64,000 nucleotides of DNA from PALSA-188 sp963720075 (GTDB lineage: Bacteria > Acidobacteriota > Terriglobia > Terriglobales > Acidobacteriaceae), in assembly GCA_963720075.1 (NCBI GenBank), contig CAVREG010000012.1:1-64000 (forward strand), in the 5' to 3' direction. A program made the translations under genes and the position numbers. This document shows positions 8,197 through 17,399 of this stretch, piece after piece. The notes under the pieces are model-generated. The model was not told the DNA's origin. It worked only from the letters and a program-made list of their open reading frames with translations, and did no database searches. Each line of letters starts with the position of its first letter. Position 1 is the first letter of the stretch.

Positions 8197-9153
8197 TCAT
8201 GGCTCGGCAGTAAATGCCTGGAATGCAAACTCTTTGCGGCTGAGCTTGAGACTACCAAGCAGTTCAACGTCAACTTCAAATTGGTCGAATTCCGCATATG
8301 CTGAATCGAGCACAGCTATCGCGGCCTCAACCACGAGAGTTACCTTCGCCCTCAGGCCGTGAAGGTAACTGATTTTGTCCTGGCGCATTAGCGGGGCTAT
8401 GACCTGCTCCATCTTGAGCACTTCGTCAGGCACCTCCGAATCATTTCGAACCTTAATATGTTCTTCCCAAAGCAGAGGCCATCTCCTCGGCAAGAAAGTG
8501 TAAAAGACTCTCTTGTTGTCGTGAAATCCCATTTCACGAAAATGATCTGTGCCCAAGTGGGCAGCCTTATTTCGCAAGAGTCTTGCTAGTGGAAGCCATT
8601 CACTTTCCTCGCCCTGGCATTCCAACAGAGGCTTTAGTGCCAGATATAGATCCCTAGCCTTGGATTGTCGAGGAGAAATAATCGCTTGCTGGAAAGGCTC
8701 GCCTAACTTGAGCCACTCTTCTATCCTGTTAAACTCTGCCCTTCCCAATTTCAGGCTCGGAATCGTATGGGGTAGCAGAAGGGCAGTCAGTTCCACAATG
8801 CAGTCCAAGCTCGCGCACAGCGAGAGCAGCACCAATCGCAGGTGTCTTTTTGATCGTGCAGGTGCCTCAGTGTCCCACGGCTCCCCTCTGAATTTCTTAC
8901 CGTAATCGTAGACCTTAGCCTCCTCGCGGTTGAATCCTACAAGCTCCTCATCAGCGTCTGTGAGGCTTCCTTTAACTCCTCGCAACGTCAAACCGAAGTA
9001 GCTGAACAATTGGTGGTCGGCGTCGGCCAGAAACCTTGGTGCCCCGCTAAACGTAAGGAAACTCGCCCGACAGTAGAGTCGCATCAAGGATGCCGGGACG
9101 ACTCTTTTTTCATTCGCCGCAACCCAGTCAGCTTCGGCTTCGTCACGTTCCAA
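8197..9153 (-). CDS. Hypothetical protein with HEPN-like RNKAAH motif
   Basis: A 318-aa soluble protein without clear family. It has a hydrophobic helix at about 106-128 (LVLLSLCASLDCIVELTALLL) and, after it, LARLLRNKAAHLG with R194-N-K-A-A-H199. R-N-x3-H is the catalytic pattern of HEPN ribonucleases, and the helical surroundings fit, but the motif is short and could be chance. The gene is alone, flanked by moaC and a DUF6629-like gene with ~100-140 base gaps. No function is assigned. Confidence 0.65.
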   Translation of the reverse strand: MERDEAEADWVAANEKRVVPASLMRLYCRASFLTFSGAPRFLADADHQLFSYFGLTLRGVKGSLTDADEELVGFNREEAKVYDYGKKFRGEPWDTEAPARSKRHLRLVLLSLCASLDCIVELTALLLPHTIPSLKLGRAEFNRIEEWLKLGEPFQQAIISPRQSKARDLYLALKPLLECQGEESEWLPLARLLRNKAAHLGTDHFREMGFHDNKRVFYTFLPRRWPLLWEEHIKVRNDSEVPDEVLKMEQVIAPLMRQDKISYLHGLRAKVTLVVEAAIAVLDSAYAEFDQFEVDVELLGSLKLSRKEFAFQAFTAEP

Positions 9154-9290
9154 AGGAGCCGATATCCAAATCGATGCTCGGTCAGTCTTTCACTCTTCTA
9201 TACGTATCGTCCGCCTCTAAGGTTAGCTCAGAATAGAATAGGCGAATACATGGCGAAGCGGCAACGCCCTGCAATTCAACTCAAACTGCC

Positions 9291-9944
9291 TTACGCGTAC
9301 CGGAACGGCCGCTCCTCTTTGCTCTTCCAGAAATACGCGAGGATGATCACGCTTGCGATTGCTGCATAGGCGCACCAGAGCGATGTGAAGGCGTAGCGCT
9401 TGAATGCCATCACGACCAGGAGAATAGCGAGGTTGGCCGCGCCGAAGACTACCATCATTTTTATCTTTGAGAAAAATAGCGAACCACAGGTCGCAATCAC
9501 ATAAATCACCGCGACCGCGGTGTTGTTCGTCGCCTGATTGATGTAAACGATACTGTTCTCCCTGACGAACAGTTGTAACGGATACGCCGTCAGCGCCCAC
9601 AATATATACAGCATCGTTCCTGCGCCGAGCACGACGAAAGGCACCATGCTAGTGCGGCTTTTTTTATCGGGCTCGAAAAGATAGACGCTTAGCGGCAGCA
9701 GAAAAGGGAGCAGTCCCTGCGCATACAGCATGAACGCCGCGCCCATGTCGTGCGCCACCGTGGGCGAGAGAATTTTGTCGAGGCCGAGCCAAACGAATCC
9801 CTCGATGAATTGATGGATCGCGAATAGTACGGGTAGCGCCGCGAAAAGCAGCTCGCGCTTGTGCTTCACCTTGGTCAATGTGATGACGCCGACGGCGCCG
9901 AGAACTCCGCTGCCCACAAAGTTTGCCGTCGCGGAAAAGCACAT
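9291..9944 (-). CDS. DUF6629-type membrane protein
   Basis: Integral membrane protein with about seven hydrophobic helices. The start MCFSATANFVGSGVLGAVG and the following PVLFAIHQFIEGFVWLGL are characteristic of DUF6629. The role is unknown. It has its own upstream gap of ~180 bases that contains a palindromic repeat, and is not obviously co-transcribed with its neighbours. Confidence 0.78.
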   Translation of the reverse strand: MCFSATANFVGSGVLGAVGVITLTKVKHKRELLFAALPVLFAIHQFIEGFVWLGLDKILSPTVAHDMGAAFMLYAQGLLPFLLPLSVYLFEPDKKSRTSMVPFVVLGAGTMLYILWALTAYPLQLFVRENSIVYINQATNNTAVAVIYVIATCGSLFFSKIKMMVVFGAANLAILLVVMAFKRYAFTSLWCAYAAIASVIILAYFWKSKEERPFRYA

Positions 9945-10065
9945 GAGGCGTTTTCTCCGCTGTGAGCGTTACATCAGCCACCACGAAACGCAAGAAATTT
10001 CTCTCGTAGCTAGTTAGGTTTGCCGATCAAAGTGGCAAGCGAAGTAAGCGGGGCTGCGCTCCGCC

Positions 10066-10092
10066 AGGCAGATGAGGACATCTGCCTCTACG
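10066..10092 (+). repeat. Dispersed hairpin repeat, AGGA loop
   Basis: AGGCAGATG (10066-10074), loop AGGA, CATCTGCCT (10079-10087), then CTACG. A perfect 9-bp stem in the gap upstream of the DUF6629 gene. It shares the AGGA/AGGG loop and the CTACG tail with the copies at 40035 and 48666 while the stem sequence is different. Confidence 0.6.
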
Positions 10093-10122
10093 TGTTTTAT
10101 GTCGCGTGCGGCAAAATACGAC

Positions 10123-11403
10123 CTACCGCATCATCACCGGCACCCAATCTCCGGCGGGGATCCGCTCTCGATTAGGCGGGATCACGACATAGCAATTCGC
10201 CCTCGCGGTCGCGGCGATGTCTCCTGATCCCTGCCAGCCTGCCAACTCTACTTCTGCATGCTCAAATTCACCAGAGAGAATCGCCGGCAAAAATCGCTTC
10301 AGTCCGATTTTGGTTTTGATTTCCGACTTCGACTTCGCGTGGAGGAAAACAAGCTTGCGTGGCTGCATTCCGGCTAAGGCTTCCACCATCGGGCGCGCGA
10401 ATAGTTCGAAAGTCACCATGGTCGAAACCGGATTCCCAGGAAGGCCGAAGAAATATTTGTGTGCCGGAGCTGCAGGAGTGCCTTCGCGGGTACGAGTGTC
10501 CGCGCCACATACGATTCGTCCAAATACTGCTGGCCTCCCCGGCTGAATCTTTACAGCAGTAAAGAAGAATTCAGCATCGAATTCCGCCAGCACTTGCTCC
10601 ACCAGATCATACTTTCCCATCGAGACGCCGCCGCTGATCAGCAAGAGGTCGGCTTCTAGTCCGTCAGAGATCAATTCCCGAAGCCGCCCCGGTTCATCGC
10701 GGGCAATGGGAAGTAATATTGGCTCTCCGCCCCCGGCTTGAATTTGCGCCGCCAACGAATAAGTATTGGAGTTTCGAATCTGAGTTGGACCGGGCTGGGC
10801 CGAAACGTCCACGAGCTCATCACCTGTCGCCAAGACCGCGACTCGCGGCTTTGAATACACAAGCAGGTGAGTTCGGCCAACTGAAGCCGTAACCCCTACA
10901 GCGGGATAATCCAATCGCGTTCCTGGAGAAAGCAAACGGCCGCCCCGCTTGGCCTCCGCCCCCATGGGAACGATATTCTCTCCGGCGAAGACCGCCTTCT
11001 TTACTTCAACCTGATTGTCTCTCCTTGATGTCTGCTCAACCATTACCACCGCGTCCGCGCCAGCAGGAGACGGAGCACCGGTCATGATCGCGACTGCTTG
11101 CCCGCTTCCGACTCGCATTTCCGGATTTTCCGGAGCACCAGCTTTGATCTCCCCAATGATCTCCAGCCTCGCCGGAATATTTTGCAGGTCAACTGCGCGG
11201 ACCGCGTAACCATCCCGCGCTGCTCTTGGAAAGGGAGGGAAGTCGCGATCTGCGAACACCGGCTCGCCAAGAATCATTCCCACCGTGCCAAGCAATGGTG
11301 TCAGCTCCTTGCCGCGCGGACGCAATTTTGAGGCGTGTTCCTCCACCAACTGGCGCGCGTCTTCGAAACTCAGAACGACCGAACCTTCAGGCAATGCGTG
11401 CAT
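10123..11403 (-). CDS. moeA: Molybdopterin molybdenumtransferase MoeA
   Basis: Inserts molybdate into adenylylated molybdopterin. Domain order is typical: N-terminal MoeA region with DFPPFPRAARDGYAV (about 54-68) and AVAIMTGAPSPAGADAVVMVE, then the MoCF-binding domain with VAVLATGDELVD, NSNTYSL, LLISGGVSMGKYDLVE and FGLPGNPVSTMVTFE, and a C-terminal beta domain ending in VPVMMR. Length of 426 aa is normal. It is separated from moaC/mog by two other genes on the same strand, so it may have its own promoter. Confidence 0.95.
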   Translation of the reverse strand: MHALPEGSVVLSFEDARQLVEEHASKLRPRGKELTPLLGTVGMILGEPVFADRDFPPFPRAARDGYAVRAVDLQNIPARLEIIGEIKAGAPENPEMRVGSGQAVAIMTGAPSPAGADAVVMVEQTSRRDNQVEVKKAVFAGENIVPMGAEAKRGGRLLSPGTRLDYPAVGVTASVGRTHLLVYSKPRVAVLATGDELVDVSAQPGPTQIRNSNTYSLAAQIQAGGGEPILLPIARDEPGRLRELISDGLEADLLLISGGVSMGKYDLVEQVLAEFDAEFFFTAVKIQPGRPAVFGRIVCGADTRTREGTPAAPAHKYFFGLPGNPVSTMVTFELFARPMVEALAGMQPRKLVFLHAKSKSEIKTKIGLKRFLPAILSGEFEHAEVELAGWQGSGDIAATARANCYVVIPPNRERIPAGDWVPVMMR

Positions 11404-11502
11404 CTAGGAATGATATGCGAGTGGGAAAGCAAACCAAAGGGGATCACGCCATGGAACGCAATGTTTAGGCGCCTGATTCGGGAGCGCAAAGGAAGTGAAG
11501 AT

Positions 11503-13923
11503 TCATGCGATTTGGCTGCGTGGTTCGACATCAGGTTCTGCCATTGATGTTGACGGTTTTCGCTTTGCACGCGGCCTTCCCATCACATCGAGATAAACGG
11601 CTTCGATTTGACTCGTAATTCCTGGCCAAAGATATTGATTTTGGATTCGCTCTCTTGCTTTCTCGACGGCGCTTTCCCGAAGGCTCGAGTTCCCAATCAG
11701 CAATTTCAGCATTTTCTCCAGCGCAACCACATCGCCGTGTTTAAATGTGTACCCCACGCCATCCACTACTTCGCGGTTTTCAGGGATATCGCTGGCGAGC
11801 ACGCAAACACCTGCGCCCATTGCGTCAAGCAATGCTAACGACAACCCTTCCATCTCTGACGGCAATACGAACAAACAGGCATTGGTAAGCAGCTCGTCAA
11901 GGGCTTCGCCAGACTGCGAATCGAGGACACGAATTTGATCGCTCTGGTGCCGTCGCAATTCTGCGGCATAAGAGTCCGAGTAACTTGATCCGCCGGCGAG
12001 GACCAGCTTTATCGAAGGTTTGAGGTTTTCGAACGCTTCGATTAACAAATCACAGTTCTTTTCCGGGGAAAGCCTCCCCAGAAATAAGATATATTTATCG
12101 GATTCCAACCCCCAATCCTTCAGCCGGCCACTTTCGCTGCGAGAGCGGATCAACGTTCCATTCGGCACGTAGCACGTTTGCGAGCTGTGATGAGATTCGT
12201 AGTGTCTATAAAGAGTTTGTGAGACCACTATTGTGCTTGTGGGAAAGCGGATCGCAGCCTGTTCGCCGAGGCACAATACCCGCGAAGCGATCCAACCCCA
12301 TTTCTTCCGGCGCCAATCTAGACCCTGAACCGTCACTATGGTCTTTTTCCCCGCCCATCGTGGCAGAAATGAGAAGAGAGCCGGCCCCAGCGCCTGATAG
12401 TGCACAATTTCGCAATCGCTAAACATTACGTGCACGGTGCTGAGAAATGTATGCACCAAGGTCTCCAGGTGTTTTGTGCGAATTGTGGGCAGCCTGACCA
12501 GCCGCATCTCATTTCGGGTTCGCATGGGAGGGGTGAAGTGGGAGCGGCAATAAACTGTGACCTCATGTCCCATGCTTGCGAGCCGTTTACCCGCTTCTTC
12601 GTAGTAAGTTTCAATGCCGCTGTATTTGGAAACCACGCCTCGGCCACCTATAAATGCGACGCGTAGAGGCTGTTTCTTTTTTGTGGCGCTTCCGCTTTTC
12701 TCAGCAAGCTCGCCATATATCCTTGTTAGCTGCGCATAGTGATTTTCTTGCGAATGATTTCTCCGCACGAACTCGCGTGCGTTATTTCCCATCCGGACCG
12801 AAACTTCTGGCGCGTGGTAAAGCTGCGAGATAACCTCCGACAGCTGATGGATGTCTCCGCTGCGGAATAGCATTCCCGTTTTACCGTCGTGTACCAACTC
12901 GCGACGCGAACCAAGGTCGGAAGCCACGACTGCACGTCCGCTGCCGAAGGATTCCAGGATACTTTTGCCCATCGTCTCGTAGGCTTGAGACGGAAATACG
13001 GTGAATCGGGAGGCGCCGATTAGTCCATCCAATCCCGGTCGGTCGAGATGCCCGGTGAATTTGACATTAGTAAGACAAAGATCGGCGGAGAGGTTCTCAA
13101 GCTCAGCCCTCTGCGGACCATTCCCTGCAACAATCAGGAGAATTTCCGGCAGCCGCTGCATTGCACGCAATAGATCAGCGACACCTTTTTCCGGTGACAG
13201 GCGTCCGAAATAAAGAAGGGGAGCGTCCGCGCTGAGATTGGGCGGCAATTCTTCAGGTAAGCGCTGAAAATGCTGTAGTACGTCAATGCGCTCTTCGTCC
13301 CAACCGTTTTCAGTCAGCTTGTCCTTTACGAACTGGCTGGGCGCAAGGAAACGGTCAACGCACTTTTCGTAGGTTCGAAGCCATTTGTGTATATAAGCCT
13401 CGGCCGCGAGTAGCCAGGACGAGCTTGCAGGCCCCGCATAGCAGTGTTCGGCCACAACATTCCAAAATTTGCCTCCACGACACTTCTCGCAGGGACTTCC
13501 GCGCGAAACCATGTTGTAACTCGGGCAAATCAATTTGAAATCGTTGAGGTGATACAACACGGGGATATTTTGGCTTTTCAACTCCCACAAAATCGAGGGC
13601 GAAATGTGGTGATAGATGTTGCGAACATGAGCCACGTCAGGGCGGAATTGCTGGATCATTCCACGTAATTTCCTTCGGGCTTCGGTCGAGTAAATTGCGT
13701 GTGCGGCCTGCTGGATCCGACCCAGAAGACCCGCGCTTCGGCTCTTGAAGTCAACGTGGCTTACGAAATGCTGGTCATAGGGAGTACGTTCACCACGCTC
13801 ATCAGCCATCGAGAACAGCGCCACTTCGTGACCGCGGGAACGCATCAGTTCCATGGCATCGAAGAGATAAACTTCGGTACCGCTGAATGGAAAGTTATAT
13901 TTGTTGCAGTACAAGATTCTCAT
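11503..13923 (-). CDS. Fused double GT4-type glycosyltransferase
   Basis: Two complete GT-B glycosyltransferases in one 806-aa chain, each probably using a nucleotide sugar. The first (residues ~1-400) has NKYNFPFSGTEVYLFDAMEL at its start, YFGRLSPEKGVADLL, and the ESFGSGRAVVASD nucleotide-sugar site. After a KKKQ linker, the second (~410-780) starts again with VAFIGGRG...SGIETYYEE, has FLGRLSPEKNCDLLIEAFE and PSEMEGLSLALLDAMGAG. Most GT4 enzymes have one such unit. It is the last gene of the exopolysaccharide operon and overlaps the upstream GT4 gene by 29 bases. Sugar specificities are unknown. Confidence 0.9.
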   Translation of the reverse strand: MRILYCNKYNFPFSGTEVYLFDAMELMRSRGHEVALFSMADERGERTPYDQHFVSHVDFKSRSAGLLGRIQQAAHAIYSTEARRKLRGMIQQFRPDVAHVRNIYHHISPSILWELKSQNIPVLYHLNDFKLICPSYNMVSRGSPCEKCRGGKFWNVVAEHCYAGPASSSWLLAAEAYIHKWLRTYEKCVDRFLAPSQFVKDKLTENGWDEERIDVLQHFQRLPEELPPNLSADAPLLYFGRLSPEKGVADLLRAMQRLPEILLIVAGNGPQRAELENLSADLCLTNVKFTGHLDRPGLDGLIGASRFTVFPSQAYETMGKSILESFGSGRAVVASDLGSRRELVHDGKTGMLFRSGDIHQLSEVISQLYHAPEVSVRMGNNAREFVRRNHSQENHYAQLTRIYGELAEKSGSATKKKQPLRVAFIGGRGVVSKYSGIETYYEEAGKRLASMGHEVTVYCRSHFTPPMRTRNEMRLVRLPTIRTKHLETLVHTFLSTVHVMFSDCEIVHYQALGPALFSFLPRWAGKKTIVTVQGLDWRRKKWGWIASRVLCLGEQAAIRFPTSTIVVSQTLYRHYESHHSSQTCYVPNGTLIRSRSESGRLKDWGLESDKYILFLGRLSPEKNCDLLIEAFENLKPSIKLVLAGGSSYSDSYAAELRRHQSDQIRVLDSQSGEALDELLTNACLFVLPSEMEGLSLALLDAMGAGVCVLASDIPENREVVDGVGYTFKHGDVVALEKMLKLLIGNSSLRESAVEKARERIQNQYLWPGITSQIEAVYLDVMGRPRAKRKPSTSMAEPDVEPRSQIA

Positions 13924-15157
13924 GCAGGTTCGTTTCTTCGGCGAGAGCGGCCTGTTCCAGAAGCAAATCGGTGAAAGAAGCCAAATTTGTTTCGCGATCG
14001 TATTTTCCCAGAATTAATTGCCGCGCTGCATTGCGGATATTGTTCAAAAAGGCCGTTGAAGAACTAGAAATCGTTTCCACTTTTTCGATGAAATCCTCCA
14101 GAGACCCCTCTCGAAAAAGAAAGCCGGTTTCGCCGTTTACCACCAGTTCGGGTATCCCCGAGATCTCGGGAGCGAGCACGACTTTGCCGCGCGCCATTGC
14201 TTCCATCAGCGCGAGCGGCAGGCCTTCGCTGCGGCTTGTGAGGATTACTAGATTGCAGTTTGCGTAGTAGCGCTCTAGTTGCGATGGGGAAAGATGCCCA
14301 AGAAGGACTACTTCATGCTCCAGATGAAAGCTTTGAATAAGAGCCTGGAGCGAGTGACGCTCTTCTCCTTCTCCGGCTATCAGACATGCGAATGAGCGCC
14401 GAGATTGCTTTAAGCGAGCGCAGGCTTCAATCAGAAAAGCGTGGTTCTTAATGTAGTGCAGACGCCCGACCGAAAGCATGATCAGTGGAGTCTGCCTCGT
14501 TTCTTGGCGGGATACTGGTTTTGGATCTACGCCCATCCTACGGGCAAATATCTTCGCCGGATTGATCAAAGGGTAATTAGCAAGAATGTAACGCCGATTG
14601 AACTCCGAGACCGTGACGCACAGTTGGCAGTGGGTGAGCTTTGTTTCCAGGTACGCCTTGTGCAAGAGCAGGTCGGAACCGTGAAGAGTTACGCTATAAG
14701 TGATTCCGCGCAAGCGCGCTGCCACCATCGCGATCCAACAGCTGAAATAGCCGTGATGAACGTGAATGTGATCCACGCCGCTGCGTCCCAGTAAAACGGC
14801 GAGATAAGCACCGAGAAATGTGTGGAGTATCGCTTTCGTTTTTCGGCTGGGTGGTTCGCGACCTTCAAATGCCAGGCGAATTATGCCGGCGACTACCGAC
14901 ATCTTTTGCAGGCACAACCAAGCCGACCGAAGCAGGAGACTGAGCCTCAACGGTTGGATGTACAGGGTTCCGGCAGCCCATGATTTCAACCGGTTATCAG
15001 TCGTGTCCGGCCGTCGGGCGCTGCATGGGACGACTTCGATACCTCGTCGTCGCAATTCGGCTATTTCCTGCATGACATAAGGTTCTACTGGCGAGGGAAA
15101 CAGGTTCGAGATGTACGCAATTGTGCGCATGTGTTGGCTCAACTTCGGAACCGACAA
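13895..15157 (-). CDS. GT4-type glycosyltransferase
   Basis: Cytoplasmic sugar transferase for polysaccharide repeat-unit assembly. The N-terminal domain shows YISNLFPSPVEPYVMQEI and HVHHGYFSCWIA; the C-terminal domain shows LSVGRLHYIKNHAFLIEACA, LIAGEGEE and SRSEGLPLALMEAMARGKVV, containing the E-x7-E motif of family GT4. Two possible starts exist: 15157 and the ATG at 15130 (MRTIAYISNLFPS), which fits the family N-terminus better. The stop codon of the polymerase gene directly adjoins, so the operon is tight. Confidence 0.9.
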   Translation of the reverse strand: MSVPKLSQHMRTIAYISNLFPSPVEPYVMQEIAELRRRGIEVVPCSARRPDTTDNRLKSWAAGTLYIQPLRLSLLLRSAWLCLQKMSVVAGIIRLAFEGREPPSRKTKAILHTFLGAYLAVLLGRSGVDHIHVHHGYFSCWIAMVAARLRGITYSVTLHGSDLLLHKAYLETKLTHCQLCVTVSEFNRRYILANYPLINPAKIFARRMGVDPKPVSRQETRQTPLIMLSVGRLHYIKNHAFLIEACARLKQSRRSFACLIAGEGEERHSLQALIQSFHLEHEVVLLGHLSPSQLERYYANCNLVILTSRSEGLPLALMEAMARGKVVLAPEISGIPELVVNGETGFLFREGSLEDFIEKVETISSSSTAFLNNIRNAARQLILGKYDRETNLASFTDLLLEQAALAEETNLHENLVLQQI

Positions 15158-16537
15158 TTAGTTGTTTTGTGCGGGACAGTCCTTTGCAAGGTATGTCCGA
15201 CTAGAATTCGCGCGACGATTTTGAGAGGCCAGCATCCCAGCCATACTGAACAAAAGTCCATTCACAAATTGGTAGCCCATCACTACAAAGCTGGCATTAA
15301 ACAGATAGACCAGGATCAAGAGTGGCCACAGCTTGCGAAATTCGGTATCGAGGAAATTACCATTGTCAGACGGCCTGAAATTCTGGCGCTTCCCCAGCCT
15401 GAAGAGATCAACAATCACCCAGATATAGAGCGCCAGTCCGATCAAGCCATACTTGACCGCGATTTCAAGATAGGTGTTGTGAAACAAGAAAAATGGTGGA
15501 TGAAAGTCACTGATGCGGCGGCCAAGCTCCGGCTGAATACTGTTTGCGCTCCATCCAGCGATGGGCTTATCGAGAAACATTTGCCATCCGGCAACGTACA
15601 TGCCCATGCGGAACTCAACGGGCCCGCGTTCCTGAAGACGCTGGCTGAAAGAAGTGTTCGTGCTATCGCTCAGAAGATAACTAGCGACTCCAAGTCCGCA
15701 GACAACAAGAATGCAGAAGCAAGCGCGTTTTACTCTCACATTCGAACAGAACAGCGGCATTGCGATTATTGACCCTGCGAAAGACGCCCACACAGCTCTC
15801 GTTTTTGTGGCAAGAATCGCCAAAGGCAAAGCGACCATGAAAAGTGTTGCCAATACTCCGCGCAATCGTCTTCGCCGAAATAGATCGAGCACAATTAAGC
15901 CCAGCAGGTTTAGGGTGACGCCATTCGCGACGGCCTGTAGAAAAGGGCCCCTTGCCCGGTCTGCATGGAGTCCAATACTTTCGTCCAAAATATAGCGGGG
16001 ATAAATTAATGATCGTGCGTCCAGCAGAAAAAAGATTGCGGTGAGGCTCAAATAAGCCAGCACAACCATTGTGAAAATCTCAAATCGCCGAATAGAGACA
16101 TGGTCAATAAACACAAGTCCCGCGAGGTGGTATAGCACAAATGGAACCAGCCATTTGGCAGCGAACAAACTCCAATTTTCCGCGGCATAAGGTTCCAGCA
16201 GCAACCTGTAAAATGCCAACAGTAGCAGACCGAACATTGGCAGAGTGATGGGTCCGGCGATCCGCACTGATTGTTTCAAAGCGAGTGTGCGAATCAGCAC
16301 CACGAAGATCAGCGCGAAAAATGCTATGCGGTCCAGCGAATAAAATTGCACGTCGGGGGGACGGAAGAGCATGACTGCAAGTGTGGCGATAAAGAGGAGC
16401 GAAGGTTGAGCCGCCAGCGCATGCAAGGGACGAACCGCCGACACGATAGCCAGGTCTCTGACAGGTCTATTGCCAACGACTTTCCGCCGGCTTCCGAGTG
16501 AAAGCGGATCTGCCCAACCAGCTACATGAAGGTTCAT
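15158..16537 (-). CDS. O-antigen ligase/polymerase-like membrane protein
   Basis: Polytopic inner-membrane protein of the Wzy/WaaL superfamily (PF04932), expected to polymerise or ligate undecaprenyl-linked repeat units on the periplasmic side. About ten to twelve hydrophobic segments are present. The diagnostic segment is PFFLFHNTYLEIAVKYGLIG (about residues 356-375), which follows a large periplasmic loop with GWQMFLDKPIAGWSANSIQP. Overlaps the sugar transferase stop by four bases. In this operon context polymerase (Wzy) is more likely than ligase. Confidence 0.87.
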   Translation of the reverse strand: MNLHVAGWADPLSLGSRRKVVGNRPVRDLAIVSAVRPLHALAAQPSLLFIATLAVMLFRPPDVQFYSLDRIAFFALIFVVLIRTLALKQSVRIAGPITLPMFGLLLLAFYRLLLEPYAAENWSLFAAKWLVPFVLYHLAGLVFIDHVSIRRFEIFTMVVLAYLSLTAIFFLLDARSLIYPRYILDESIGLHADRARGPFLQAVANGVTLNLLGLIVLDLFRRRRLRGVLATLFMVALPLAILATKTRAVWASFAGSIIAMPLFCSNVRVKRACFCILVVCGLGVASYLLSDSTNTSFSQRLQERGPVEFRMGMYVAGWQMFLDKPIAGWSANSIQPELGRRISDFHPPFFLFHNTYLEIAVKYGLIGLALYIWVIVDLFRLGKRQNFRPSDNGNFLDTEFRKLWPLLILVYLFNASFVVMGYQFVNGLLFSMAGMLASQNRRANSSRTYLAKDCPAQNN

Positions 16538-17328
16538 GCGCCAGTTCCTCGTACAACCGCAAATATCGTCTTGTATAGAATTCGAATGTCCATGACCAAG
16601 GTCCAGCGCTCGATGTATTCCAGATCAAGCGCCATGTTGCGCTGGAACGAAGGATCCATCCGCGCAGTGACTTGCCAAAGCCCGGTAATTCCGGGGGTAA
16701 CATCGAGCCGCCGAAAATCCTGGGGCACGTAGAATCGGAAGTCATCGAGGGGATGGGGCCTTGGCCCCACCAGGCTCATGTCCCCAACCAGGACATTCCA
16801 GAGTTGTGGTATTTCGTCCAGGCTATAACGCCGCAGGATCTTGCCAACCCGCGTAACCCGCGGATCCCGAGCCATCTTGAAAAATGCTCCGTGTCGCTCA
16901 TTTTGCAAGCGCAGAATTGCTTTCAGACGGTCGGCATTGTGAACCATGGTCCTAAACTTGAAGCAGACGAATGTGCGTCCGTTTTTGCCCGCTCGTGGCG
17001 CGGCGTAAATGACAGGGCCGGGCGAATCTAATTTGACGACAGCAGCGATCGCGGCTAGCAACGGTGAAAGTGTGACTAGTCCCGCTGCTGCACAGGCGAC
17101 GTCAATGAATCTTTTCGAAAGCAAGGCCATCCGCGGAAAGCGACTCTTCGTGGCCGTGGGGGCGGATCGAAGAAGCTGGACCGGTAAAATGGGCTGGAGA
17201 TCTGAGGCTGTGGATTGCAGCTTTTTGCGCGTGGTAGCGCAGCGGCCTCCCGCCGGCGACCTAAGAAATCGCACTGCGAGGGCCTGCTCTTTAGAGTTTC
17301 CGGATTGGAGGTCGTGCGAAGTCTGCAT
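16534..17328 (-). CDS. Initiating sugar transferase (undecaprenyl-phosphate glycosyl-1-phosphate transferase type)
   Basis: Transfers the first sugar-1-phosphate onto undecaprenyl phosphate. The bacterial sugar transferase domain (PF02397) is complete: membrane helix RFIDVACAAAGLVTLSPLL, then AGKNGRTFVCFKFRTMV, RYSLDEIPQLWNVLVGDMSL, VGPRPHP and TPGITGLWQVTARMDPSF. It is the short form without the N-terminal membrane domain of WbaP. The first ~66 residues are not family-like; ATG at 17130 (MALLSKRFIDV) is a likely true start, though neither start has a strong ribosome binding site. Confidence 0.9.
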   Translation of the reverse strand: MQTSHDLQSGNSKEQALAVRFLRSPAGGRCATTRKKLQSTASDLQPILPVQLLRSAPTATKSRFPRMALLSKRFIDVACAAAGLVTLSPLLAAIAAVVKLDSPGPVIYAAPRAGKNGRTFVCFKFRTMVHNADRLKAILRLQNERHGAFFKMARDPRVTRVGKILRRYSLDEIPQLWNVLVGDMSLVGPRPHPLDDFRFYVPQDFRRLDVTPGITGLWQVTARMDPSFQRNMALDLEYIERWTLVMDIRILYKTIFAVVRGTGA

Positions 17329-17399
17329 ATCGGAACATTTCGAAATTCAAATTTGCGAATATTTATTGGAAACCCGCCACCGAATCGGCGAGAAGTCGT

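Noticed and set aside
15131..15772. 213-codon plus-strand frame
   Set aside because: Antisense to the polymerase gene, whose minus-strand product has the expected membrane segments and signature.
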